A stretch of 42,852 nt of DNA from DATHSN01 sp035464115 (lineage in GTDB: Bacteria > Actinomycetota > Acidimicrobiia > Acidimicrobiales > SKKL01): positions 1-42,852 of the forward strand of contig DATHSN010000078.1 of the NCBI GenBank assembly GCA_035464115.1, in the 5' to 3' direction. A program made the position numbers and the translations under genes. The notes beneath the pieces were generated by a model, which had not been told where the DNA came from, did not search any database, and was given only the letters and a program-made list of their open reading frames with translations. Shown here piece by piece: positions 31,244 through 38,220 of this stretch. Each line of letters opens with the position of its first letter. Positions within the stretch are counted from its first letter, which is position 1.

Positions 31244-31882
31244 GTGGACCTGGCCGCCATCCGCCGTGAGTACGAGAACCACGGGCTCGACCTGTCGGAC
31301 CTCGACCCCGATCCGTTCGCGCAGTTCGCCCGGTGGTTCGCCGAGGCCGAGGCGGCCGGGGTGCTCGAGCCCAACGCCGTGGCCCTCGCCACCGCCGACG
31401 CCGACGGTGTGCCCTCGGTGCGCCACGTGCTGGTGAAGGGCCTCGAGGACGGCGCCTTCGTGTTCTTCACGAACTACGAGAGCCGCAAGGGCGTCGAGCT
31501 CGACGCCAACCCCCACGCCGCCCTCGTGTTCGGGTGGTTGGCGCTGTCACGCCAGCTCTCGACCCGGGGTCGGGTCGAGCCGGTCTCGGCCGCGGCGTCC
31601 GACGACTACTTCGCCCGCCGTCCCCGTGCCGCCCAGGTGGGCGCGTGGGCGTCGGCGCAGAGCCGGGTCCTGGCCGACCGCGCCGAGCTCGAGGGGCGGG
31701 TCGCCGAGATCGAGGCCCGCTACGCCGACCGTGAGGTGCCGCGCCCGCCGCACTGGGGTGGCTACCGGTTGGTGCCCGACGAGATCGAGCTGTGGCAGGG
31801 TCGCCCCAGCCGACTCCACGACCGCCTCGTCTACCTGCCCGACGGGGTGGGCGGGTGGCGGATCGTGCGCCGCTCCCCGTAG
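31244..31882 (+). CDS. pdxH: Pyridoxine/pyridoxamine 5'-phosphate oxidase
   Basis: 212 residues, normal length. FMN enzyme that makes pyridoxal 5'-phosphate. RHVLVKGLEDGAFVFFTNYE and SRKGVELDANPHAALVF are the FMN-binding strands. The C-terminal signature PHWGGYRLVPDEIELWQGR with RLHDRLVY and a final WRIVRRSP (usually RLxP) is diagnostic. Start GTG 31244; a weak CAGGAT lies six bases upstream. Divergent from the ATP-grasp gene. Confidence 0.93.
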   Translation: MDLAAIRREYENHGLDLSDLDPDPFAQFARWFAEAEAAGVLEPNAVALATADADGVPSVRHVLVKGLEDGAFVFFTNYESRKGVELDANPHAALVFGWLALSRQLSTRGRVEPVSAAASDDYFARRPRAAQVGAWASAQSRVLADRAELEGRVAEIEARYADREVPRPPHWGGYRLVPDEIELWQGRPSRLHDRLVYLPDGVGGWRIVRRSP

Positions 31883-31904
31883 GCGCTGGTCTCCGACGGC
31901 ACGG

Positions 31905-32843
31905 CTACCGGTCGGCGACCTCGGGGAGGACGTCGGCGGCGACGAGGCCCAGGTGGTCGAGGTCGGACAGGTCGAGGACCTGGAGGTAGACGCGCGACGC
32001 GCCGGCGTCGGCCCAGCGGCCCAGGGTGGCCAGCACCTCGTCGGGGGTACCGGCCGCGCCGTTGGCGCGCAGCTCGTCGGGCTGGCGCCCGATGGCCGCG
32101 GCGCGCCGGGCCACCTCGGCCTCGTCGGCGCCGCAGCACAGCACCAGCGCGGCCGAGTAGGTGAGGCTGTCGGGGTCGCGGTCGATGCGCTCGCACGCCG
32201 CCCGGACGCGGTCGCGCTGGGCGACGAACCCGTCGAGCGGCGAGAACGGCAGGTTGAACTCGTCGGCGAAGCGGGCGGCCAGCGCCGGGGTGCGCCGGGG
32301 ACCCCCGCCACCGACGATGATCGGCGGGTGCGGCCGCTGGGTGGGCTTGGGCAGCGCCGGCGAGTCGGCGAACCGGTAGTGCGTGCCGTCCATGGAGAAC
32401 GTCTCGCCCTCGGGTGTGTCCCACAGGCCGACGATGGCGGTGAGCTGCTCCTCGAGGCGGTCGAAGCGCTCGCCGAGGGGCGGGAACTCGATGCCGTAGG
32501 CGCTGTGCTCGGCGTCGAACCACCCGGTGCCGAGCCCGAGCTCGACGCGCCCGCCGCTCATCTGGTCGACCCCGGCCACCGCGATGGCGAGGGGCCCGGG
32601 CAGCCGGAAGGTGGCTGCGGTGACGAGCGTGCCGAGCCGGATGCGCGACGTCTCGCGGGCCAAGCCGGCGAGCGTGATCCACGCGTCGGTGGGCCCCGGC
32701 GCCCCCGAGGCGCTGCCCATCTTCAGGTAGTGGTCGGACCGGAAGAAGGCGTCGAAGCCGAGCTCCTCGGTGGCGCGGGCCACCGCCAGCAGATCGTCGT
32801 AGGTGGCGCCTTGCTGGGGCTCGGTGAAGATGCGCAGGTCCAT
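31905..32843 (-). CDS. LLM-class F420-dependent oxidoreductase
   Basis: 312 residues of the luciferase-like monooxygenase superfamily. MDLRIFTEPQQGATYDDLLA, DAFFRSDHYLKMG, RIRLGTLVTAATFRLPGPLA and GRVELGLGTGWFDAEHSAYG are strongly of the actinobacterial F420-dependent type (TIGR03560-like). IIVGGGGPRRTPALAARFAD is the phosphate-binding region. Substrate unknown. ATG 32843 follows TAGGGT by seven bases. Confidence 0.85.
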   Translation of the reverse strand: MDLRIFTEPQQGATYDDLLAVARATEELGFDAFFRSDHYLKMGSASGAPGPTDAWITLAGLARETSRIRLGTLVTAATFRLPGPLAIAVAGVDQMSGGRVELGLGTGWFDAEHSAYGIEFPPLGERFDRLEEQLTAIVGLWDTPEGETFSMDGTHYRFADSPALPKPTQRPHPPIIVGGGGPRRTPALAARFADEFNLPFSPLDGFVAQRDRVRAACERIDRDPDSLTYSAALVLCCGADEAEVARRAAAIGRQPDELRANGAAGTPDEVLATLGRWADAGASRVYLQVLDLSDLDHLGLVAADVLPEVADR

Positions 32844-32850
32844 GCCGGCG

Positions 32851-32856
32851 ACCCTA
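32851..32856 (-). promoter_or_regulatory. Leaderless-type -10 (TAGGGT) of the LLM gene
   Basis: The TAG of this hexamer is also the stop codon of the upstream PGA-hydrolase-like gene (32856-32854), so gene end and promoter are merged. Confidence 0.5.
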
Positions 32857-33483
32857 CCGGGAGCCGCCCGGCTCCGACCCGGGGCCGGCCGACCACGAGG
32901 TGGCGGCCGCGGCCAGCGCGGTGATGAGGGCCTCGACGTGGGGCCAGCGCCCCGGGTGGCCGGGCCAGTGCAGCCGCAGCGGCGCGAGCCCGCGCACCCG
33001 CGGCGGCAGCTCGAGCTGGACCCCGCCGCCACGGGGCAGGTTCACCGGGTTGTCGGGGTGCACGCCCCGCAGCGGGCCCGGGATGGCCTCGAGGTCGTCG
33101 AGCACCCGGTAGGCGGGCAGCGCGTCGCGCAGGTGGCGACCGACGTGGCCGGCCAGCACCCGGTTGCCCCCGCCGACGAGGAGCGCGGTGAAGAACCCGG
33201 CCCGGCCGTAGCCGTGGACGGCGACCACCACGTCGACGTGGTCGAGGAACCGGCGCAGCGCCGGTGACCCGACCCGGCCGACGTCGGTGGAGGGGACGTG
33301 CCAACGCAGCCCGGGGGGCTGCAGCACCGCGTAGAGCGACGCGCCCGATCGGGCCGCGGCCTCGCTCGCCACGGTGTCGGTGACCCGTTCGAGGTTCCCG
33401 CCGTGGAAGGCCATGAACCCGAAGCGCGACCGCAGCTCGCAGATCTCGACGACGCCGTCGTGGGCGAGCAGCCGATCGAACAC
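32854..33483 (-). CDS. Poly-gamma-glutamate hydrolase-like protein
   Basis: 209 residues resembling the poly-gamma-glutamate hydrolase family (DUF867), zinc peptidases best known from phages. Visible are ICELRSRFGFMAFHGGNLER (with the zinc-type His-Gly-Gly), a VASEAAARSGASLYAVLQPP segment, RWHVPSTDV, VVVAVHGYGR and LAGHVGRHLRDAL. It starts at GTG 33483, immediately after the ccdA stop, so it is in the tlpA-ccdA transcript. No capsule genes are nearby and no other phage gene is present. Substrate uncertain. Confidence 0.65.
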   Translation of the reverse strand: MFDRLLAHDGVVEICELRSRFGFMAFHGGNLERVTDTVASEAAARSGASLYAVLQPPGLRWHVPSTDVGRVGSPALRRFLDHVDVVVAVHGYGRAGFFTALLVGGGNRVLAGHVGRHLRDALPAYRVLDDLEAIPGPLRGVHPDNPVNLPRGGGVQLELPPRVRGLAPLRLHWPGHPGRWPHVEALITALAAAATSWSAGPGSEPGGSR

Positions 33484-34455
33484 CTAGTCGGCGGTGGCGG
33501 GCTCGGCGGCGGCGGGCTCGGCGGCGGCGGGCTCGGTGGCGGCCGGTTCGGTGGTGGCGACCCGCCCGGCGCTGTCCTCGGGGGCGGCACCGGCCGAGCG
33601 GTCGGTGCCGCGGCGTCGGGTGAGCAGCACCGCCGCGACCACCGCGACCAGGGCCCCGCCGAGGACCCAGCCGATGGTGGTGGCGCCGGTGCGGTTGACC
33701 CAGTTGGTGATGTCGGCGTTCCACTCGGTGACGAGCTGGACGGGCCCGGCGGCCGGGGGGTTCGACGGGTCGGTGAACAGCCGCCACTCGTAGTAGCCGT
33801 AGTAGGCGACGTAGGCCCCCGCCACCACGAGCAGCACGCCCGAGACGGTGTTGATGTGGGGCAGGGCCCGGCGCAGGTTGCGCACGAGCGAGCCCTTGGC
33901 GAGCGACAGGGCCAGCGTGATGGCCATGAGCACCACGCCCATGCCGACCGCGTAGGCGACGAACACGGCCACGCCCGACGCGAAGCTGGCGGTCTCGAAG
34001 GTGTTGGTGACCACCACGAGGAAGATCGGCAGCGTGCACGACAGCGACGCCACCGCGTAGCTGATGCCGAACAGGAACATCGACGACAGCTCGCGGCTGC
34101 CCGTGCCCATCTGCAGCTTGGGCAGCCGGACCGTGAGCTGGAAGCCCCGCAGCATGGCGATGCCGAGCCCGAACAGCGCGACGCCGATGACCATGGTGAC
34201 CCAGGGCAGCTGCTCGTTGATCGACAGCGAGAACTGGGTGATCGCCAGGCCCATGAGCCCGAACACCAGGACGAAGCCGGCGGTGACGACGGCGCCGACG
34301 GCGACGCCGCGCAGCACGCCGCTGCGGGTGTCGGTGTCGGCCCCCTCGAGGCCGAGGAAGTACGACAGGTAGGCCGGGAGCATGGCGAAGCCGCACGGGT
34401 TGACCGTGGCGACCATGCCGGCGGAGAAGGCGAAGGCGAGCTCGGCGTCGATCAT
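33484..34455 (-). CDS. ccdA: CcdA-type thiol-disulfide transporter
   Basis: 323 residues, six to seven helices. It carries electrons across the membrane to periplasmic thioredoxins for cytochrome c maturation. The two redox cysteines are in VATVNPCGFAMLPAYLSYF and ASLSCTLPIFLVV, as in CcdA/DsbD. A final helix (about 270-288) and an Ala/Glu/Pro tail made of EPAA-type repeats are added. The tail is encoded by a 15-base repeat (33490-33549). Preceded by tlpA with four bases between. Confidence 0.88.
   Translation of the reverse strand: MIDAELAFAFSAGMVATVNPCGFAMLPAYLSYFLGLEGADTDTRSGVLRGVAVGAVVTAGFVLVFGLMGLAITQFSLSINEQLPWVTMVIGVALFGLGIAMLRGFQLTVRLPKLQMGTGSRELSSMFLFGISYAVASLSCTLPIFLVVVTNTFETASFASGVAVFVAYAVGMGVVLMAITLALSLAKGSLVRNLRRALPHINTVSGVLLVVAGAYVAYYGYYEWRLFTDPSNPPAAGPVQLVTEWNADITNWVNRTGATTIGWVLGGALVAVVAAVLLTRRRGTDRSAGAAPEDSAGRVATTEPAATEPAAAEPAAAEPATAD
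33490..33549 (-). repeat. 15-bp tandem repeat in the ccdA tail
   Basis: Four units of the form GGCGGCGGCGGGCTC (plus strand) encode repeated EPAAA. The middle two are identical. Probably a slippage-prone, unstructured tail. Confidence 0.7.
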
Positions 34456-34459
34456 CGGG

Positions 34460-35062
34460 TCATCCGAGCAACGGGGCGATCTTGGCTTCGAGCTGGGCGG
34501 CGTCGAGCGCACCGGAGTGCACCTCGACGACGGTGCCCTCGGCATCGATGAACACGGTGGTGGGCATGCCCAGCCCGCCGTAGAAGTTGAGCGCCGACCC
34601 GTCGGGGTCGCGGCCGATGTCGTAGGTGACACCGGTGCGCTCGACCAGGGCCAGGCCCTCGTCGACGGGGTCGCGCAGGTTGAGCCCGAGGAAGGCGACG
34701 TCGTCGCCGAGGCGCTGGTGGACCTCCTCGAAGTCGGGCATCTCGGCGACGCAGGGGGCGCACCACGAGGCCCAGAAGTTCACCACGAGCGGACGTCCGA
34801 GGTAGTCGGCGGTGGAGGCCTCGACCCCGTCGAAGGTGACGAAGTCGACCGCGCCCTCACCGCCCTCGGCGGTCTCGCCGCTGACCAGGGCGGACCCGGC
34901 GGTGTCGCCGCCGGCATCGTCGTCGTCGCCCCCCAACGCGCCGCTCATCACCAGGGCCAGCGCCACGACGGCCACGGCGATGGCGCCACCCACCACCAGG
35001 GGGCGGCGGGGTCGGGCGCCGGCGTGCTCGCCGGTGTCGATCTCGGTCACCTCGTCCTCCAC
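34460..35062 (-). CDS. TlpA-like membrane-anchored thioredoxin
   Basis: 200 residues. One N-terminal helix (LVVGGAIAVAVVALALVMSG, about 22-41), an acidic Gly-rich linker, then a TlpA/ResA thioredoxin fold with the active site NFWASWCAPCVAEMP and the cis-Pro in GLGMPTTVFID. It probably reduces apocytochrome or Cu-site cysteines with electrons from CcdA, which would serve the caa3 subunit II. GTG 35062 is chosen because TACCGT lies eight bases upstream; ATG 35101 lies inside a hairpin upstream of that hexamer. Confidence 0.85.
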   Translation of the reverse strand: MEDEVTEIDTGEHAGARPRRPLVVGGAIAVAVVALALVMSGALGGDDDDAGGDTAGSALVSGETAEGGEGAVDFVTFDGVEASTADYLGRPLVVNFWASWCAPCVAEMPDFEEVHQRLGDDVAFLGLNLRDPVDEGLALVERTGVTYDIGRDPDGSALNFYGGLGMPTTVFIDAEGTVVEVHSGALDAAQLEAKIAPLLG

Positions 35063-35070
35063 GAACGACG

Positions 35071-35076
35071 ACGGTA
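35071..35076 (-). promoter_or_regulatory. Leaderless-type -10 (TACCGT) of tlpA-ccdA
   Basis: Minus-strand TACCGT ends eight bases before GTG 35062, matching pyrE and malic enzyme exactly. Confidence 0.5.
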
Positions 35077-35091
35077 CCGCCCCACCGGTCT

Positions 35092-35190
35092 CGAGCCCCA
35101 TCGGGGCTCGACCGCCGGCGGGCCGGAGCTCGCCTGCGGGAACCCGCCTCGGTCGAGGTGTGTTCCCGCGTCCGTTGCTCCGGCCCGCCG
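35092..35190 (-). repeat. Structured intergenic region between whiB and tlpA
   Basis: A 13-bp perfect outer stem (35116-35128 with 35178-35190) encloses a 7-bp stem (35137-35143 with 35162-35168). Next to it is an 8-bp hairpin (35092-35099 with 35103-35110). It lies upstream of the tlpA -10 and downstream of the whiB terminator, so it belongs to neither known transcript. It could be a small RNA or a cruciform. Confidence 0.5.
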
Positions 35191-35262
35191 CTCGGTGCTC
35201 TCCGACGGCCCGGCGCCCACAGGGGGAGCCGGCACCGGACCGTCGGCGACCTGGATCGGTGG

Positions 35263-35294
35263 CGCCCGGGGGGTGGTCACCCACCCCCCGGGCG
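35263..35294 (-). terminator. 14-bp terminator after whiB
   Basis: A perfect 14-bp stem (35263-35276 with 35281-35294, loop TCAC) lies six bases after the whiB stop codon. Confidence 0.75.
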
Positions 35295-35299
35295 GTCGG

Positions 35300-35683
35300 T
35301 CAGGCGACGCTCGCCGCCGGGACGGCCAGGCTCCGCAGGTGCTCGGGGATGGGCACGTCGGGGAGCTGGTCCTCGGGGCGGGGGTGCTTCGGAGGCCGTC
35401 CCCGGCGCCGCTTGATGGTGAGGATGCGGCCGTTGAGGAAGAGCTGGCCGCCCCAGACCCCCCACGGCTCGCGCCGCTCGAGGGCGCCCGAGAGGCACTC
35501 GGCGATCACCGGGCACTCCGAGCAGATGGTCTTGGCCCGGGCGATGTCCTGCAGCTCCTCGGAGAAGAACAGCGCGGCGAGCGCACCGTCGTCCTGCCGG
35601 CAGCTCGCGTCGTCCCACCAGTCGACCGGCCCGATGGCCGGCTGGGGTTGAGGAGGGCGGAGGTCGTCGATCGAGATGGTCAT
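35300..35683 (-). CDS. WhiB-family Fe-S transcription factor
   Basis: 127 residues. Four cluster cysteines, Cys28, Cys54, Cys57 and Cys63, in the C-x25-C-x2-C-x5-C pattern, hold a [4Fe-4S] cluster sensitive to NO and O2. The GVWGG turn follows (about 75-79), and a basic KRRRGRPPKH AT-hook-like tail gives DNA contact. WhiB proteins bind the primary sigma factor. ATG 35683 has a purine-rich leader (AGGGGACC). Which WhiB subgroup it belongs to cannot be fixed. Single gene between two terminators. Confidence 0.9.
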   Translation of the reverse strand: MTISIDDLRPPQPQPAIGPVDWWDDASCRQDDGALAALFFSEELQDIARAKTICSECPVIAECLSGALERREPWGVWGGQLFLNGRILTIKRRRGRPPKHPRPEDQLPDVPIPEHLRSLAVPAASVA

Positions 35684-35756
35684 GGTGGAGGTCCCCTGAG
35701 GTGCGGTGTGGTGTGCGGATCGAGTGGCGATCGAGACGCCGGCGGCCGGAAAAGCA

Positions 35757-35788
35757 GAACGGCCGCCGGGAGATCCCGGCGGCCGTTC
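35757..35788 (-). terminator. 15-bp intrinsic terminator
   Basis: A perfect 15-bp stem (35757-35771 with 35774-35788, loop GA). On the minus strand it is followed by TGCTTTTCC, the most U-rich tail in the window. It ends the small gene at 35818-36057. Confidence 0.75.
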
Positions 35789-35817
35789 GGAGAGCTGCTC
35801 CGTTCGCTGAGGCGAGC

Positions 35818-36057
35818 TCAGCGGGGAGGCTCCGACGGCCACCGGGTGCGGTGCTTGGCGGTACCGAGATCGAACCCGGTGCGGTTCACGCCGGTGGTGA
35901 GATCGAAGGTGCACGGCACCATCGAGACCATCGACGTCGACCCAGCGCGCCACGCGGCGGGATACGAGGCGGACACGGCGACCGAGCCGGGCACGAGGGC
36001 GCGCTCATGGCGCGCGATGGCCGGCTGGCCGATGCGGTGCGCCGTGAGCTGCTTCAT
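35818..36057 (-). CDS. Small orphan protein, 79 residues
   Basis: I do not recognise it. The predicted protein is basic, Thr/Ser/Ala/Arg-rich, with one Cys (VPCTF) and no clear transmembrane helix or signal peptide. The stretch PGSVAVSASYPAAWRAG is mildly hydrophobic. Support comes from signals: AGGAG six bases before ATG 36057 and an excellent terminator starting 29 bases after the stop. A TTGACG (minus strand, near 36147) could be its -35. It is upstream of whiB but separated by the terminator. Confidence 0.5.
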   Translation of the reverse strand: MKQLTAHRIGQPAIARHERALVPGSVAVSASYPAAWRAGSTSMVSMVPCTFDLTTGVNRTGFDLGTAKHRTRWPSEPPR

Positions 36058-36149
36058 CGAGTGCTCCTGGGTCGGGCGGACGGGTGGACGCTCGCGAGGG
36101 GGACCCCCGCTCGTGGGAACATGCCACCACGTCGTCACGGAACCGTCAA

Positions 36150-36161
36150 CGGATTAATCCG
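36150..36161. promoter_or_regulatory. 12-bp perfect palindrome CGGATTAATCCG
   Basis: An AT-centred palindrome in the divergent interval between the small orphan gene and the thioesterase gene. It sits eight bases upstream of the latter's -10, in its -35 region. Candidate operator; the binding protein is unknown. Confidence 0.4.
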
Positions 36162-36168
36162 CGCCCGG

Positions 36169-36174
36169 TAGCGT
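36169..36174 (+). promoter_or_regulatory. Leaderless-type -10 (TAGCGT) of the thioesterase gene
   Basis: TAGCGT ends eight bases before ATG 36183. Confidence 0.5.
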
Positions 36175-36182
36175 CGCCCGCG

Positions 36183-36956
36183 ATGTCGACGCCGCACCCC
36201 GCCGACGAGCCGCTCGTCCCCCTGCCCGCCGCCGGCCGCCGCTTCGCTCGCGAGCGGCGGGTCCGGTTGGGCGACGTCACCGCCCGGGGCCGCCTCCGCC
36301 TCGACGCGCTGGCCCGCTACGTCCAGGACGTCTCCAACGACGACACCGTCGACGCCGCCCTCGACGACGACATGGCCTGGGTGGTGCGGCGCACCGTCAT
36401 CGACGTGCGCCGGCCCGCGGCGCTGCGCGAGCTGGTCTCCCTCACCACGTTCTGCGGCGGCGTCGGCGGGCGGTGGGCCGAGCGACGGGTGGTCGTCGCG
36501 GGCGAGCGGGGCGCCGACATCGACGTGGGCACGCTGTGGGTGCACCTCGACCTCGACTCCGGTCGGCCCAAGGCGCTCCCCGCCCAGTTCCACGAGCTCT
36601 ACGGCGAGGCCGCCGGCGGGCGCACCATCCGGGCCCGGCTCCACCTCGGCGCGCCGCCGCCCGATGTCGCGTGGCAGCCCTGGCAGCAGCGCATCACCGA
36701 TCTCGACGTGCTCGGCCACATGAACAACGCGGTGGCCTGGGCCGTGGTCGAAGAGGAGCTGGCCGACCGGGGCGGGCTCACCCGCCGGCTGCCGGTGCGC
36801 GCCGAGGTCGAGCACCCCGGCGCCGTCGAGCCCCACCACGACCTGCTGCGGGGCGGGGTCGAGCTGGCCGACGGTGGTGTGGCCGTCTGGCTGGTCGACG
36901 CGGCGGCGCCGACGACGCCGCTCGTCGCCGCCCGGGTCCGTCCCCTCCCGGCCTGA
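36183..36956 (+). CDS. Acyl-ACP thioesterase-like double-hotdog protein
   Basis: 257 residues in two hotdog halves. Half 1 (about 15-140) contains RVRLGDVTARGRLRLDALAR and a VVRRTVIDVRRPAALREL strand. Half 2 (about 155-255) contains the Asn/His site ITDLDVLGHMNNAVAW. This layout matches bacterial FatA-like acyl-[ACP] thioesterases found in actinobacteria. It probably releases fatty acids from acyl-ACP or CoA. ATG 36183 follows TAGCGT. Its 3' end faces the MBL-hydrolase gene across a double hairpin repeat. Confidence 0.75.
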   Translation: MSTPHPADEPLVPLPAAGRRFARERRVRLGDVTARGRLRLDALARYVQDVSNDDTVDAALDDDMAWVVRRTVIDVRRPAALRELVSLTTFCGGVGGRWAERRVVVAGERGADIDVGTLWVHLDLDSGRPKALPAQFHELYGEAAGGRTIRARLHLGAPPPDVAWQPWQQRITDLDVLGHMNNAVAWAVVEEELADRGGLTRRLPVRAEVEHPGAVEPHHDLLRGGVELADGGVAVWLVDAAAPTTPLVAARVRPLPA

Positions 36957-36961
36957 CGTCC

Positions 36962-37069
36962 CCGAACTGGCGAATCGTCGGTGCGCCAGGCGCACCCTGG
37001 ATTCGCCGGAACGACAGCCCGCCGAACTGGCGAATCGTCGGTGCGCCAGGCGCACCCTGGATTCGCCGG
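36962..37069. repeat. Two identical 48-bp hairpin repeats, 60-base period
   Basis: 36962-37009 and 37022-37069 are identical. Each folds: GGCGAATC pairs with GATTCGCC and GGTGCGCC with GGCGCACC around an AG-centred loop. They occupy the whole interval between two convergent genes, so a doubled terminator or a REP-like element is likely. Confidence 0.8.
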
Positions 37070-37078
37070 TTCGACAGG

Positions 37079-38212
37079 TCAGCGGGTGGCGTAGCGCAGC
37101 TCGGTGCCGTCGTCGCGCACGTCGACGTCGCCGGCGAGGCGGAGGTGCTCGAGGTGGGCGTAGGTCTCGCTGTCGGCCATCGGGCCCCACGAGCGCTCGG
37201 GGAACAGGCGCTGGGTGTACTGGCGCACCGACGCCCACCCGAGCTCCTCGCCGGCGGTGCGCAGCACGTCGAGACGCTCCTCGTGGTGGCGCCGGATGGC
37301 CGCGGCCCGACCGGGGAGGTCGGCGAACGGCTGGCCGTGGGCGGGCAGCACCGTGGCGACGCCGTCGAGGCGACCCACCCGGTCGAGGCTGGCGAAGAAC
37401 GCGGTGAGCGGATCGTCGGTGCCGCCGAGGCCGGAGATGTGCGGCGTGATGGTGGGCAGCACGTGATCGCCCGAGAGCAGCACACCGCGCTCGGGATCGA
37501 GCAGGCAGAGGTGGTCGACGGTGTGGCCGGGGGTGTGCACCGCCACCCACCCGTGATCGCCGAGCTCGACCAGGTCGGCGTCGTCGACGCGGTGGGTCGG
37601 GCGGGCGGTGGCCCACAGCCGGCCGCTGGCCAGCCGCAGCGCCCGGTAGCGCAGGCGGCGCACCAGCGGCGGCCGGTACGCGGGTCCGCCCCACGGGGTG
37701 GGGCCGAACGGGTCGGCCCGCCGGGGTGGCGCCCCGGCGCGCTCGGCCCCACGGGCGGCGTGGTCGGCGCGCTCGGCCGCGTCGGCGGTGGCGTCGGCCA
37801 CCGCGTCACCGGCGCCCACGACCGCGTCGGGCCCGTCGTCGGAGGGCTCCTCGGCCGGGTCGAACAGGGTGCGGAACGTGCGGTGGGTGATGACCTTCGC
37901 CCCGGTGCGGCGGTGGAGGCGCCCGGCCTGGCCGAAGTGGTCGGGATGCGAGTGGGTGACGACCACCGTGTGCACGGCGCGCTCGTCGAGGCCGATCTGG
38001 GCGAGCCGGGTGGCGAGGGCACGGCTGGTGGCGCGCCCGGGCAGACCCGGGTCGACGAGGGTGACGCCGCGGCGGTCGGGCAGGGCGTAGCAGTTGACGT
38101 GGCCCAACCCCGGCAGCGAGATCGGCAGCTGCAGGCGCAGCACGCCCGGCGCCACCTCGACCACGTCGGTGGCGGCCGGCTGGCGCTCCTCCCGAACCCC
38201 CCGTTCGGTCAT
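37079..38212 (-). CDS. MBL-fold metallo-hydrolase
   Basis: 377 residues. The zinc motif VVTHSHPDHFGQAG (HxHxDH, about 91-104) is intact, followed by VHTPGHTVDHLCLL, LLSGDHVLPTITP and VLPAHGQPF carrying further metal ligands. A winged-helix-like C-terminal segment (about 315-377) resembles the LACTB2-type or glyoxalase-like hydrolases. An Ala/Asp/Arg-rich insert lies at about 125-165. Substrate unknown. ATG 38212, eight bases after the orn stop. Confidence 0.82.
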   Translation of the reverse strand: MTERGVREERQPAATDVVEVAPGVLRLQLPISLPGLGHVNCYALPDRRGVTLVDPGLPGRATSRALATRLAQIGLDERAVHTVVVTHSHPDHFGQAGRLHRRTGAKVITHRTFRTLFDPAEEPSDDGPDAVVGAGDAVADATADAAERADHAARGAERAGAPPRRADPFGPTPWGGPAYRPPLVRRLRYRALRLASGRLWATARPTHRVDDADLVELGDHGWVAVHTPGHTVDHLCLLDPERGVLLSGDHVLPTITPHISGLGGTDDPLTAFFASLDRVGRLDGVATVLPAHGQPFADLPGRAAAIRRHHEERLDVLRTAGEELGWASVRQYTQRLFPERSWGPMADSETYAHLEHLRLAGDVDVRDDGTELRYATR

Positions 38213-38220
38213 GCGCCCGG

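Noticed and set aside
32854..33483. Prophage remnant signalled by the PGA-hydrolase-like gene
   Set aside because: No other phage gene, integrase or attachment repeat, and the gene is tightly packed in a cellular redox operon.
36962..37069. CRISPR-like repeat
   Set aside because: Only two copies, 12-base linkers and no cas genes; the units are hairpins.
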